From: Limnoperna fortunei
Taxonomy: Eukaryota > Mollusca > Bivalvia > Mytilida > Modiolidae
DNA length: 64,000 nucleotides
Direction of reading: 5' to 3'
NCBI GenBank assembly: GCA_944474755.1
Contig: OX104112.1
Location: forward strand, 62,279,640 to 62,343,639
Shown: positions 36,020 to 47,460 of the stretch, in pieces
How the letters are laid out: every line of letters starts with the position of its first letter
Position numbering within the stretch: the stretch's first letter is position 1
Program-made: the position numbers and the translations under genes
The notes under the pieces: generated by a model
Told to the model about the DNA's origin: nothing
Seen by the model: the letters and a program-made list of their open reading frames with translations, nothing else
Database searches by the model: none

Positions 36020-36360
36020 AGGAGGTTTATATTGGGTTTTTGGTAAAAGAGACAAAAGGTCGACATATTGTTGTCAGTCCGTCCGTGCATCCATAACAAA
36101 TCGTGTCCGGGATATAACTTTTTATCCTTTTGTGTAGGCTTTTTGGCATGGGGTAGATTATAACTAATCAATGTGTCGCATGCCATGGGTGTTGATATTT
36201 AATTTGAAATTTGACCCCCAAGGTCACATCATTGCCTTTTGAGTGATTGCTTTGTGTCCGTATATTTACCTTCGAAATTTGCCCCCCTCTCTTTTAAGAT
36301 CACATCAATTCCTTTGAAGTCATTGCTTCGCGCCCGGGTTATAGCTTTTAAAATAATTGT
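36020..36360. repeat. Short direct repeats, TCCGTCCGTGC-type dispersed repeat
   Basis: Two units of about 80 bp share CCCC..GGTCACATCA, TTGCCTTTTGAGTGATTGCT and GAAATTTG(A/C)CCCCC. The flank CAGTCCGTCCGTGCATCCAT matches the dispersed repeat at 31620. Confidence 0.5.
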
Positions 36361-36580
36361 TTGACTGTTTGTTTGCTTGTATAAATGGTGTTTATTGCCA
36401 CTTTCAGCAATTTTTCAGCTGTATGATGGTGTGCAGTTTTTATTGGGAGTTGAAGCCTGAGTACCCAGAGAAAACCCCGACCTGAAATAGGCTAAGTTTT
36501 CATATTTGTCATGTGGGTATAGTTACAAGACAATGGGTCTCGTAGGAATAGTGACAAAATGTCGACGTTCGTACCTTCTG
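36361..36580 (-). mobile_element. SINE, minus orientation
   Basis: The minus strand contains GGTTTTCTCTGGGTACTCAG, CCCAATAAAAACTGC and a tail GCTGAAAAATTGCTGAAAGT GGCAATAAACACC, ending in GCAAACAAACAGTC. This is the same family as 13491 and 41557. A degenerate head probably extends to about 36580. Confidence 0.65.
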
Positions 36581-37944
36581 CAAAACTGAATTTTTATGTC
36601 ACCGCCCGAAGGCAAAGGTGGCCTTCGCATTTGGGGCGTTGGGATAAAAATAAAGACAATACTATTTGACATCGTTCAAAGCTGGGTCAATTAAGGTCGA
36701 TCTCGCGGTCTATTCGAATGATATAATATTGTCCTTAGTAACTACATGTCTTACACGTTTTCCTTTTCTGTTTTTATGTAAAAGATAACTCTGGAATTAT
36801 CAAAATATTTGCAACCGATAATGTTAAAAATTATCAGACATAGGAAGTATCCGTGTTGCAGTTAAATATGATGTATTAATTCTTGAAATTTTACTCTCAT
36901 TTGTACGCTAAATAACCTTTAAATTTTTCGTTCTGCGTCTTTATTATAAATTGTAGGCAGCCCATTTGATAATGTTTGTCTAAATTCATACCTTATAATT
37001 TGTAATAAAAGTTTGACATCAATATATGGACCTACCAAGTAGATGGTTCCGTTTTATACGATTTAATGTCGACATTGTAGAAAAAAGTTGTAAAAAATTG
37101 TGTTCTGTTGTTATTTGTTGATAGGTTCGAACTCATATGTAGAGCGTTATCGACATATAACACAGATTTCCGCTTAAGCCCTGCTCTGGGATTGTCCAAA
37201 TGAGAGCATTTACTCTATGTTTAATACCTCACAATGGTTTTAAGATGAATTAAAAAGCTGCCCCGCTTCTTGTTACCCTTTTCCATGTCTAGTGATTTGT
37301 GTCAAGAATTTATACATCATAGTCCTACTGTATTACCAATTCTAGACTTTTTGTATAATATTCAATGATATACAGACATTAGTCGTAAACAGTTATTGAC
37401 ATGCCCTATGTGGAAGTATAAAACTAATCACTTAAGAAATACGTGGCTGTTTTCAATCGTGTCAATGAACTTTTATTCATCGTGTCATTAAAAAAGATGA
37501 GCTGATTTTTTTCGTATCATGTTTTCAGTAAATGCGTAAAGAAAAATGATTCAAACTCCTAATAACTTGCAATTAGAAGAATAATTTTGGGGTCAGAAAA
37601 AAGTTGCATAAATGTCCTTTTGAACAAAAACACTTGATACAGAAATATATTGCGCAGAAGCGTAAGTTTTGCATTTATTTGTTCAAAATTGTAATGACAG
37701 TACCTTTGGAACATATTTTCAGATAACAAATTAAAACATTAGTTAAAACGATTGAATATGTTAAAGGAAAAATATATGCCAAATAAGTTTTTACTATACT
37801 ATATTTGATACAGTGAGTTTTTAACGTAGCGATTTGGAAAAAGTAATCTGTATACGTATAGGTCTTAACTTGTTTAGATCTTTTTTCATCGTGTCATACT
37901 ACTTCTCACCAAAATGATATAAGTCGGTTGATCGGTGTGTTGAT

Positions 37945-38218
37945 ACTCGTTTTGAATATTTTAAAGAATTAAACAAAAACAAGTACGATGACGAATATGT
38001 TATTGTGAATGATTTGACTGGTAGATGAGACACTAAACAGTTTTATTACTCACGATGAAATTCACAAAGCTATAAACAAATACAACGAATAACAAATCGC
38101 CCGGGGAAGATAAAATCATTTATCATAAATATGTTGTCAATTCTATCGACAGTATGATTGATATATATGTAAAATTGTTTAATCTCATATTTGATACGGG
38201 TATCCTGCCCGAAGCCTG
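37945..38218 (+). mobile_element. LINE A, segment 2: RT N-terminal region
   Basis: Reads FEYFKELNKNKYDDEYVIVN, then THDEIHKAINKY, NNKSPGEDKI (with a frameshift), VVNSIDSMIDIYVKLFNLIF and DTGILPEA. This is the motif 0-1 region of reverse transcriptase (HDEIxxAIxxLKxxKSPGEDxI, FDTGIxPExW). The segment stops at the codon pair Ala-Trp, where the MULE-containing insertion enters. Confidence 0.78.
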
Positions 38219-38635
38219 TCGGTTTATTCACGTTTCTCCAACATTTGAAGAATTTTATTCACGTTTCTCTGACATGAAATGAACAATGGAAAGGCTTGTT
38301 GTTTTTACAACAATCAAATATGTTGTTTTAAGCAAAATACAGTAAAGGTGTGTTCTTGTTCTGTCCGCTTTTTAAAAATACAGGTAAAATGTAAGTGGGC
38401 AGAACAGGAATTGTATTAGTTAGATCTAATTAGAAAACAAGGGATTTAAAATTATAGTCTTTTTTCAAATTTCCAATGTAATGTTTTTGTTTTGTTTTAT
38501 TTGTCATAAATGTATTATAAATAAATATCAAACATATATATGTGTCGTTATTTAATTTTTTATATATCTTGTAAAAAGCATTTATTACAGAGAACATCAT
38601 TTTATAACAAATTTACAAATAATTAATTTTAAAAG

Positions 38636-39251
38636 TTATTCCATGTGAAGTAGATGTGAAGCTGCATCCGAGTATTGTATCACATCCATGCTGCCATCTG
38701 CAAGTCGTTGTTTAAGCTGGGTTAGTCTGCTATCGATGGTTCTGTATTTCTTTGCCTTTGGTCGTGTAGTTTGTCCGCCGTCGATCTGTGTACGGGTAAT
38801 CTCGTTTGCTGCCTGTATCTCATTGAAAACTCTGATGATGGTAAAGATGTTTGGGTGGGCATGCTGTACTTTCTTCTTGAGTTTATTGTGCCATCCCTCC
38901 AAGTGGTTTGTAATTCTTGGTCCCTCGGTGTTGAAGTGGTTCCAAAGCTGCTGGTCTCCTTCTATCTACTGCGTTGTTACGTAGTCGGTAGACTGTATGG
39001 TACCGGGTGGTGTGTCGATGTCTTCAAAGTCAGTGAGGGCGTTGAACCATACATCATCAACTCTGTCTGTTGGTACAAGTGGGAGGACTGCTGCACGTCG
39101 AACCAGTTGTCTTATGTTGTCGTTGTTCTGGTAAGGTAGTTGAAGTCCAGAGTGTCAATATGACCTGTGTGTAGTGGAAGAAGCAGCCCTTGATGGTGAC
39201 CCCGGGGAATACTGTGCGTGCTGCGTTGTGTGTCGATGTTTCGAAGTCCAT
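38636..39251 (-). pseudogene. MULE transposase, C-terminal half (decayed)
   Basis: The minus strand reads DFETSTHNAARTVFPGVTIK GCFFHYTQ, then in the next frame LVRRAAVLPLVPTDRVDDVW FNALTDFEDI, QLWNHFNTEGP, HLEGWHNKLKKKVQHAHPNI FTIIRVFNEIQ, and ends with QYSDAASHLLHME and stop. DxE...ARTVFPGxxIxGCFFHxxQ and xxEGWHxxLxxxV are signatures of the MULE transposase domain common in invertebrate genomes. At least one frameshift (near 39130) and one in-frame TAG are present. Confidence 0.8.
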
Positions 39252-39407
39252 GAAGAAATTTATGGCAAAGCTATAATTAATAAAAAAAGAAATACATATT
39301 TTTATAAGTGCAATTAAAGACCATGCAAGCGGTTGTCAAATTATTATACAATTATTACAAATTATGCTTGCTATGCTCAGAAATGTGTTTAGTGTAAGTT
39401 ATGAGAA

Positions 39408-40210
39408 GTGTCCACGATCCAATATGACAATGTTTCCAAAATAGCCAACGCCCATTCTCACGCACCTAATAGAGCAAAAGTAATAGCAGACGTAATTCCA
39501 GCTATTAAGGTCCGATGCCTTAATGAAGCTACCCTAATGCCAGCAAAACCGAAGAAGAGAGCTAAACTGCGATCCACCGACTACATTGACACCAACCCAG
39601 ACCATGAGGACGTCATTGCAGAACTTCTGACATTTAAGGAATCACGCATGTCACTATACCAGACACGAAACAAAGAGATGCATAGGCTTCCTAAAACCCG
39701 ACAAGGCATTCAACTTGACGGAAAATTGACACAGACACTTGCAGGGGAAAGATTTTTACAAGCTGACGACTGAAATAGACAGAAAACTTCCTGTTTTCGA
39801 CTACCTGCAACCTGACCAACTTAGCAGCAGCCGACATCATTTATGCAGACGGGACTTTTTACACAGCACAACCTAGGTCACATAACTGTACACCCTGCAT
39901 GCTAACGTTGACGACATAATGTACTAACTTGTTTTCGCCTTACTGCCTGGGAAAAAATGAACATGATATACGACCGACTGTTTCACCGACTCAAAGAGGC
40001 CTGCAACCAACTAGGAGTTCAACTATCCCCCAGACCAGTACTCCCTCTGGTACCACAGGATCTGGTTGAAGATTTTTGGTTTAACGCACTTGAAGACGCC
40101 GAGGATATCAACTCGACATGACCAACTTCACCAACTTTGTTACAGAACTCTGGGTAGATAACAACAACCGCAACCACTGGAACCACTTCGAAGTTTTTTG
40201 TAATTACGTT
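39408..40210 (+). pseudogene. MULE transposase, N-terminal half with internal deletion
   Basis: The + strand reads NAHSHAPNRAKVIADVIPAI KVRCLNEATLM (end of a FLYWCH-like zinc-binding domain), a long basic segment up to GKLTQTLAGERFLQADD, then in other frames YADGTFYTAQPRSHNC, LPGKN and YDRLFHRLKEACNQLGVQLS. It then jumps directly to VLPLVPQDLVEDFWFNALED, skipping the DFET...GCFFHYTQ block that the opposite-strand fragment contains. The final piece NFVTELWVDNNNRNHWNHFE corresponds to YVTTQ-IEGDQQLWNHFN of the minus fragment. The overlap shows these are pieces of two copies, not one gene cut by a simple inversion. Confidence 0.75.
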
Positions 40211-40436
40211 TAATTTGTTATATAGACATATTGTTTTACTTAGTACTGTAATTAAATTAAATATATATATAATATTCTATATTATGTACTTATTGCTTAC
40301 AAAAGATTCATTTATGCATGTTTTACTGTAGTCTTAATTACAGGTAAAATTAATTAAGTTTGTCTACTACCTATTCACGTTTCTCCAACATACTTTTTAC
40401 CTGAAATATAAAATGTTTAAGAAACGTGAACACACT

Positions 40437-41284
40437 AGCCTGGCTCATTGAAAATATAATACCAGTTTTCAAGAACAAAGGGTGTAAATTAGAACCAAAA
40501 ACCTACAGGGATATTACTCTATTATCATGCCTTGGAAGGTTTTTACATCTAAACTTAATTACAGACTGGGGGAATTGGTTGACAAGTTAAATATTTTATA
40601 CGAAAATCAAACAGGTTTAAGAAGAGGGTACTCTACCAACGATCATATTTTCTCACTGTACGCACTGCTTTGTTTCAAAAGAAAAAAATGCGTTGTGTAT
40701 TTGTAGACTTCGAAAATGCGTTCGATTATGTACACAGAAACTCACTTCTGTATAAACTTGTTTTAAATCAAATTAATGGTTAATTTCTTAGAATTGCTGA
40801 AAATGTGTAAAAAGACGCAAAATCACGAGCAGTATATCAATCATCTGAAATGTTTGCTAGCGAAATCGGAGTTCGTCAAGAAGTAAATCCTTCTCCTCTA
40901 TTATTTTCTAAATACTTAAATGATAGTCACGAATTTTTAGCAAATACTAATGTTAGGGGTTTACATTCAATCGCATCAGCAATCTAAACTGAACTGGATA
41001 TATACTTTAAAATATTTTCAATAATGTATGCTGACTATACGGTTCTACTTGCTGAATCCAGTGCAGATCTATAGTTACGTTGAAATATTTTTTCCAAATA
41101 TTGTGATACGTGGAAACCTAAAATTAATGTAAATAAACAAAAGTAATGATTTTTTCAAAATAACCTGTAACTTTACATTAATAACGAAGAGATAGAAATT
41201 GTCAAAACCTATAAATACCTTGGTGTTATTTTTCTCTAGAAATGCATCGATTTTCGTAACGAGAGAATATTTACGAGATCAAGA
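40437..41284 (+). mobile_element. LINE A, segment 3: reverse transcriptase core
   Basis: Reads WLIENIIPVFKNKGCKLEPK TYRDITLLSCLGRF, then VFVDFENAFDYVHRNSLLYK LVLNQING (RT motif A: F-x-D-F-x-x-A-F-D), SSEMFASEIGVRQEVNPSPL LFSKYLND (motif B: GVRQGxxLSPLLFxxYLND), a damaged motif C (AD[Y/D]TVLLAESSADL) and INVNKQKVMIF...KTYKYLGV. Multiple stops and frameshifts. Confidence 0.82.
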
Positions 41285-42362
41285 GCAAGAGCATTCAAAA
41301 GCCGAAATATTAATTAATAATAATATTCCATATAATAATTTTTTTTTACAAAATATAACAATATTTGTATCAGAAACATTAACCACTTAATAACTATTTT
41401 CGTTTCTAGTAGATTATTCTTTTTTAATTTAAACACATTTTTGTATTTATCAAATACAGCTGAAATATTTAGACTATTAAATAAATAATGCTTTTATTAA
41501 GTTTAATTTTTGTTATCTTAGAAATTATATTTCAATTTAATAATTTAATCATTCTACCGCAGGTCGGGGTTTTCTCCGGGTACTCCGGCTTCCTCCCCCA
41601 ATAAAAACTGGACGCCACTGTATAGCTGAAAAATTGCTAAAAGTGGCGTTCAACGCAATCAAACAAACAAACTTAAATTGGAGTCGGAAATAAAATAATT
41701 AAATATATAATTTTTAAAATATAATAAAATAAAATGTACTCACCTATAAATGAAAATAATATGTCACTAAAATGGATGAACCACAAAGCTTTCAACAGCC
41801 GAAAATCAGCACACTCATCCGGTTCTGTTTGTTTTGTAGTCCGGACTAAGTCGCTCTGGCTTACAGACTGCTGACCGTCTTTGGGCATCCATTATGTGAA
41901 GGTGAGGTTCTGATAGGTTTACTCTATATCTGGTGAAACTAAAACTTTACATATTTCTCCAAATTATCCTTGAATTTTTTTTTAAATTTTTTAAATTTCT
42001 TTTTGCAATTTTATTATCATTTTATTTAATATTATAATGTTCAAAAAATTATTTAATGAATTGCAACATACTTGTAGCAATTATTAAGATCTTCAAAATA
42101 AATTATCTACTGGTTATATAACATATTGTCATTAGTTATGTATTTAATGTGTTGTACCTACGCAACAGTTTTGTTTTTTTCTTTTGAATCTGATTGCTTG
42201 TTTGGAGGTGTTGGATTTTGGCTCATATGTCCTAAAATGACGTAAAAATATTTCATGATAAGTTTGTTCTACTGTCGTTACAACAATGTTAAGTTAATCT
42301 GGTGCTAACGTCTTTCCTAGTTTTTCTGATTACCTACATCAAGATCTGATTCATCGATGTTT
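41285..42362. repeat. Left copy of an approximately 0.95-kb repeat present inverted at 44217-46437
   Basis: Interrupts LINE A between segments 3 and 4. Long parts match the reverse complement of 44217-44460 (ACCTACGCAACAGTTTTGTT, GTTTGGAGGTGTTG, GGTGCTAACGTCTTTC) and 45700-46400 (TCAACAGCCGAAAATC, GTACTCACCTATAAATGAAA, TTTGGGCATCCAT). A SINE sits inside this copy. Confidence 0.75.
41557..41673 (+). mobile_element. SINE fragment
   Basis: CAGGTCGGGGTTTTCTCCGG GTACTCCGGCTTCCTCCCCC, AATAAAAACTGGACGCCACT and AAAAGTGGCGTTCAACGC, with a CAAACAAACAAAC tail. Absent from the inverted sister copy at 46.0-46.2 kb, so it inserted after the duplication. Confidence 0.75.
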
Positions 42363-43015
42363 GATTACAAATGTTATTTATTGTTTTTCTCAAGCTTTAT
42401 GGTTTTTCATCTTTTTATATTATTAAAAAACGGATTAAAATTACATCACAACACAATCTTTTCGATACCACACTTGAAAAAAAGATCTCCACAATGTTAT
42501 ATAAATTGTTATATGATAATCATAACATTTATGGTAAAGAGAAAAGATAACTGTTATTTATAAGGGGAATTTTAAATAACTGTGGTATGTCGAATATATG
42601 GCAACACCAAAATTATATTTCAAAACAATGGATTGTTCAAAGTATAGAACAAAAGTTAAAAGATCAGTTTAGACATGAATGGTCAGCAGAAATGAATCAA
42701 TCCTCAAAAGGATTATGTTATAGATTATTCAAAAATGAACTTTAATTCTTTCATTTAATTCCGCATTAAAATTCTGTAAATTTAGATGTGGCAATCAGTG
42801 GAAACAGGACGATGGCAGATAGATTTTGCCAACTTTGCGACACCACTGATATCGGTGATGAATTTCATTATATAATGATCGGTCCTTTCTTAAAAAAGAA
42901 CGTGACAAATATATACCACACTATTTTCGTACTAATGCTAACATTTCTAAATTTTAAAATGTATTTGCAATAGAAAACATTGTTTTACTAGAAAAGTTAT
43001 GTAGATTCATACAGT
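42363..43015 (+). mobile_element. LINE A, segment 4: C-terminal region
   Basis: Reads KISTMLYKLLYDNHNIYGKE, then GILNNCGMSNIWQHQNYISK QW, QFRHEWSAEMNQSSKGLCYR LFKNEL and RTMADRFCQLCDTTDIGDEF HYIM. The CxxC...DEFHY motif near the end is the usual C-terminal zinc-like signature of these LINEs (DRLCxLCxxxxIGDEFHYLxxC). Stops interrupt the frame. Confidence 0.8.
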
Positions 43016-43018
43016 ATA

Positions 43019-43495
43019 TCAAAGTGAAAGTCTGTGCTCCTGGTTAAAGTTAAAATTATATGTCTTCTCACATGCAAAATATGTTGTATTATGTATATTA
43101 TCATCTCTGTAACTATGTAATATAGTTGATGAGGATAAAAATGTCTGTCTTGATGTTGCTTGTTCGAGAATCATTTCGGCAGGAACAATGATTGCCAATT
43201 TTAAGTTTGGTAATTTGTATCTTCTACTCCAGCATCCTCCCTTAGTACTTGCACGCGTAAACGCAACACTTTTTGATTGATAACTGATTGTTGACGGATT
43301 TTGGAACGCTGACGGATCGCTGACCGATTGATGACGAAAATATCCGTCCAAATTTATGAATCCGTCATTACCTTGGTAACCATCAGCGATCAGTGTGATC
43401 AGTTCAATCAGTGCGATCCAGAATCCGTCAGGTAAATCTGTATATACTGATACGAATACTGCAGTTAAGCGTACAAATGTGTTACAGATAAACAC
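43019..43495 (-). other. 158-codon open frame of unknown nature
   Basis: Uninterrupted minus-strand frame. Its first half crosses the TGACGGAT-rich repeat (43265-43440). Its second half (VAFTRASTKGGCWSRRYKLP, NLKLAIIVPAEMILEQATSR) is unlike any family I recognise. No start context, splice site or partner exon supports a gene. It probably runs through a mobile-element fragment. Confidence 0.25.
43265..43440. repeat. TGACGGAT-rich palindromic repeat, copy 1
   Basis: GCAACACTTTTTGATTGATA, ACTGATTGTTGACGGATTTT and GGAACGCTGACGGATCGCTG are shared with 50285-50545. TGACGGAT / ATCCGTCA motifs occur on both strands. Confidence 0.65.
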
Positions 43496-44216
43496 GTTTT
43501 ATAGTACGAAATATTAATTTTTAGAACGAAACGTAATTAATTCTTAAGATCTATAAAGATGGGTTAATCATTGTCATTACAGTCATAGCGATAAAACAGA
43601 ACCTTTTTCAAAAACTTGCCCTTTAAAAGAGCGTCCTTCAATTTGAATAATAACTTATTGTATTGACTGATTGATTGATTGAATGAATGTTTGCTCTTCT
43701 TCCAGCGAGCAGTATTTAAGCTTTATTCAGGACGAGAACAAGTTAATGAACAACCAATTAAAGACAGATGGATCAAAGGGCAAAAATTTTGAATTCCACC
43801 GGAAAAATTTGGAGTATGGGTAGGGGCGGAAAATTTGCCCTTTTGAGCTACGCTTTTTCAACTACTAAAGAGATCCTTATCGTGCAAGGAGCGTGACACA
43901 CTCTAAATACGCCACCCACTATGGTCCGAGGCCAGGCTCTTTCGTATTATGACCTGAAACGAGAGGACATCACATATCCGCCACCTGAGGACGCGCTTGG
44001 CAGATCTGTGAACCCTAGTAACTGATTTCAAATGCTCCCGAATTTTAAGGAAAACATTTATACTTATATATCATTAAATATCGAACGCCTATAATAGACA
44101 TCGTGAAATAAATAAATTATGACAGTGTTGTGATGCAATTTAAACTAAATTTTATAATAATGTAAAAAGATAAAACATCTTAAATATTGAGAAAAACAAC
44201 GAGTAACATCTATAAC

Positions 44217-46437
44217 TAATCAACGATGAATCAGATCTTGACGTAAGTAATCAGAAAACTAAGAAAGTCATTAGCACCAGGTTAACTTAACATTGCTGTC
44301 TCGAAAGTAGAACAAACTTCTTAGACGATATTTTTACGACACGTTGGGACATGAGCCAAAATTCAACACCTCCAAACAACCAATCAGATTGAAAAGTTAA
44401 CAAAACTGTTGCGTAGGTACACATTAAATACATAATTTATTAAAAATAGGTTATATAACCACTAGCGGTGTCTTCCACCTATTCCCACTTTTTAAAAATC
44501 ACCAGTCCTCCTATTCCCACATGCAAATAACAATAGATGTTTTGACAACTAAATTGTTTTCATAGCAGTTAGGATTAATTAAATTTTACCTGAGATTTAC
44601 CTGCATTTTTAAAAAATAAATGTTTAGATATTTGCAGGTTAGTACTGTAAGCTTCGAAATAATGAGTGAAAACTCTTCACATTGCTCTAAATAGAACAAA
44701 TGAACTTACAACAAATAAGTTGTATTAATTTTTACTTGCTTCTTCCAAGCTAAAATAAAACATGATTTGCAAGCTAATAAGTCAATTGGCATAAATAGTG
44801 GTCAACAGGAAACCTCAAGCTTTATGAACTCCAAACTATGTTTTGGATATATTCTGTTATATTTAAAATCAGGACACCAACAATGGTTAATGCACTATTA
44901 CCAGTAAAGTTTATTACAAAAATACTTTGGGAACCAGAACCTTTTCCACAATGGTTTCAAGTTCCGTCAAAAAACCGAATGAGTAAAAGAACTTACAGGA
45001 AATGCTCCATTGCAGACTATCCTGCCACAATTAACACCTTAAACAACATACCAACCAAGGTTTCAGCAAACCACAACCACTGCAGTTAAAGGTAGACGAG
45101 GTAATCCAGAGAATAAAAGTTTGATGTACAGATGAACTTACTCCTATTCCCTCTATTTACAAAGAGGAATTAGTGAAACCAAGAAATGTTGACTGTGACA
45201 ATGACACTCAACAGCTTGTAGAAAATAGCCATCAATGACATGACCATGATCCAGTATGCAGTTTGTGGTAATTAAGCGACTGGTCCAAAAGAGTACATTG
45301 AGATCAACAACAGAATGGAAAACCTAAAGATTAGACACTGTAACCAGGAAATCACAACGGTACAGTTTGGTGATGCTTCATCCATCTTTTTTATGCCCTT
45401 TTATTGTGTATATTAATTTGCTTGACTTTATTGTTGCATAAGTGCTGTAAAATAAATAAAATATTAACTGATGTTTTTCTTAATAAATCATAAAGAAGTT
45501 ATACATAAAAATCAAAATTCATACAAAATAACTTTATTTACCTGTACTTAACCAGCATTTAATTAAAAGTTAATGAGCTGATGTTTTTTCAGTATAATGC
45601 TTTGTTTGCACAAGTTTTCCACCTACTCCCACTTGAAATTTTACCTTTTCTTACCTGAATTTTTAAAAGTGGGAATAGGAGGAATGAACCCCACTAGCTA
45701 ATTTATTATGAAAAATTTAATAATTGCTAAAATTATGTTGCAAATAAAATAAATGTTTGGACATTTTAATATTAAATAGAATAACAAATAAATCGAAAAA
45801 AAAATTCAAAATTTATAACAAGAATAATTTGGAAAAATAGGTAAAATGTAAACACATCAGAACCTAACCTTCACAGAATGGATGCCCAAAGATGGTCAAC
45901 AGTTTGAAAGCCAGAGCGGCTCAGTCGAGACTATAAAACATAAAAGCCCGACTGAATAAACTGATTTTCGGCTTTTGAATTCTTTTGGATCCTTTCTAGT
46001 GATGTATATTATTTTCGTTTATAGGTGAGTACATTTTATTTTATTTTAAACATAATATTCATATTAAATTTTTTTTCCTACTCAAATTAAATTTTTAAAC
46101 TTAAATGTAATTTCTAAAATAATTGGGATAAAAACAAAAATTCAACTTAATAGAAATATATCTATTTATTAATCTAAATATTTCAGCTGTATTTGGCAAA
46201 TATAAAATCTATATTTATTTAAAAAGAATAAGCTAAAGAAATTAAAGGGTATTAAATTTTCGGGAAAATAAAAATAGTTATTTAGAGGTTTATATTTCGG
46301 ATACAAATATTGTTATATTTTGTGAAAATTTATTGTATGTCACATTATTATTAATTAATAAAGATTTTCGGCTGTTGAATTCTTTTGGATCCTTTCTAGT
46401 GATACATGTATATATTATTTTCGTTTATAGTGGCCGT
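44217..46437. repeat. Right copy of the inverted 0.95-kb repeat, interrupted at 44467-45690
   Basis: Reverse-complement partner of 41285-42362. After removing the element at 44467-45690 the two halves (44217-44466 and 45691-46437) follow in the same order as the left copy. The AAAGATTTTCGGCTGTTGAA motif occurs twice in this copy (45963, 46363). Confidence 0.7.
44467..45690. mobile_element. 1224-bp inverted-repeat element, MULE-like
   Basis: CCACTAGC at 44459-44466 is repeated at 45691-45698. Inverted ends: TTCCACCTATTCCCACTTTT on the left, AAAAGTGGGAATAGGAGGAA on the right. The subterminal TTTTACCTG..TTTTTAAAAA resembles the ends of the 38219-40436 MULE (TTTTTAAAAATACAGGTAAA). The interior has one 83-codon frame (KFITKILWEPEPFPQWFQVP) and no recognisable transposase, so it is non-autonomous. 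Confidence 0.8.
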
Positions 46438-47330
46438 ACATCTCGTAGCCAAAGCTAGACACAATACGGAACACGTAATTCACACAAACGTCCAAAAGTT
46501 CTAGTTCACGCTATAACATTTAGTGGTTCGAAATTTAACATCACAACAATAAAGTTACCTACACAACAATTGGTGGAGTACACAATTAAAACACAACGGC
46601 TAAAATGCGAAAATTGATTCTCATCTTACGTGTACATGTTCGCATCTTTAACTAAATATCTATATTGAAGCATGTTTAGTAATTAATTCTTCATTAGAGA
46701 TCTTATTCTGTGTATAGTAAGTTTCGAAGTGGCAATATAGCGGTTTTTTGGCTGACAAATAAAAACTGCTTACCGCGTTTGGTCCAGCTTATGCTCCTTT
46801 TGTAGATTACAGAATGAGCAAACTGACAACAACAATTATATCCAAGTGATAGTCGGCGGTTTGAAATGCGGCAGATTTTTTCACTTTGATAGAGCACTTT
46901 TCTATAGTAAAGTTTGACCTAAATTACCACGGAAGTGTATGTTTGGAAGAGTCAATTGTTATCTATTCGAAATCCTTCGGGTCATGTCGTCTGCAGTTAA
47001 GGCGGGAAAAGTCTCGCGGTTTGTCCGAATACCATTGAACGTTACGAAAGCAGACGATCTTTTTGAAAACACCGCTAGGTCCCTTTTGAAACTCAAATGG
47101 TTGACTTCCTTTGTAAAATTCCCGTAGCAAATGTCAAGGACGATTTCGGATATTTCAACAACAAAGGCATAATATAAAATATGGACGTGCTATCGTGTAG
47201 ATTTTTTTCAAAGCGGATTTTAGCACTATAAAGGTACAGTATGGAATAATTAAAAAATGCAAGCAAAACGCTGAGCGCATGGGGGGTGTAACATTTAGTA
47301 TAGATACATGTGATACAATGAAATAGTAAA
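46438..47330. other. No gene; holds an inverted copy of the 27.4-kb repeat
   Basis: GGCGGGAAAAGTCTCGCGGT and TGTCCGAATACCATTGAACG (46999-47042) are the reverse complement of text at 27440-27490. Confidence 0.5.
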
Positions 47331-47460
47331 TAAAATATATAATAGATGTGTTCGCTTTTGTATTGCCATTGAGACTTTTAAAATAATTAATAAACAAAGC
47401 CCAGTCTATTTACATGATTTAATTGAAATTAAACAAAACAAATATAATTTTAGACACCAG

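Larger units (their letters stand above)
34169..37944. mobile_element. Composite insertion in LINE A, with 75-bp inverted repeats
   Basis: The block separates NPKEFLKL (34165) from FEYFKELNKNK (from 37955) of LINE A. It starts with a perfect foldback (34173-34258). A 75-bp sequence at 35123-35199 (ACCGATCAACCGACTTATAT... CACGATGAAAAAAGAT) returns inverted at 37867-37942. A shorter inverted pair links 34257-34291 to 35060-35092. No transposase is recognisable. It probably contains at least two nested non-autonomous DNA elements. A SINE copy lies inside (36361-36580). Confidence 0.65.
38219..40436. mobile_element. 2.2-kb MULE-type DNA element inserted in LINE A
   Basis: AGCCTG at 38213-38218 is repeated at 40437-40442. 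Removing the element restores the LINE reading 'GILPEA-WLIENIIPVFKNKG'. The ends are inverted: GGTTTATTCACGTTTCT on the left, AGAAACGTGAACACACT on the right. TTCACGTTTCTCCAACAT also recurs as a subterminal repeat (38229, 40373). Two transposase fragments lie inside, in divergent orientation. MULEs usually make 9-bp duplications; only 6 bp match here. Confidence 0.75.

Noticed and set aside
35874..36137. 87-codon + strand open frame
   Set aside because: Hydrophobic, low-complexity translation across AT-rich and TCCGTCC-type repeat sequence; no family features.
38688..39139. Two overlapping + strand frames of 98 and 122 codons
   Set aside because: They are antisense shadows of the minus-strand MULE transposase fragment.
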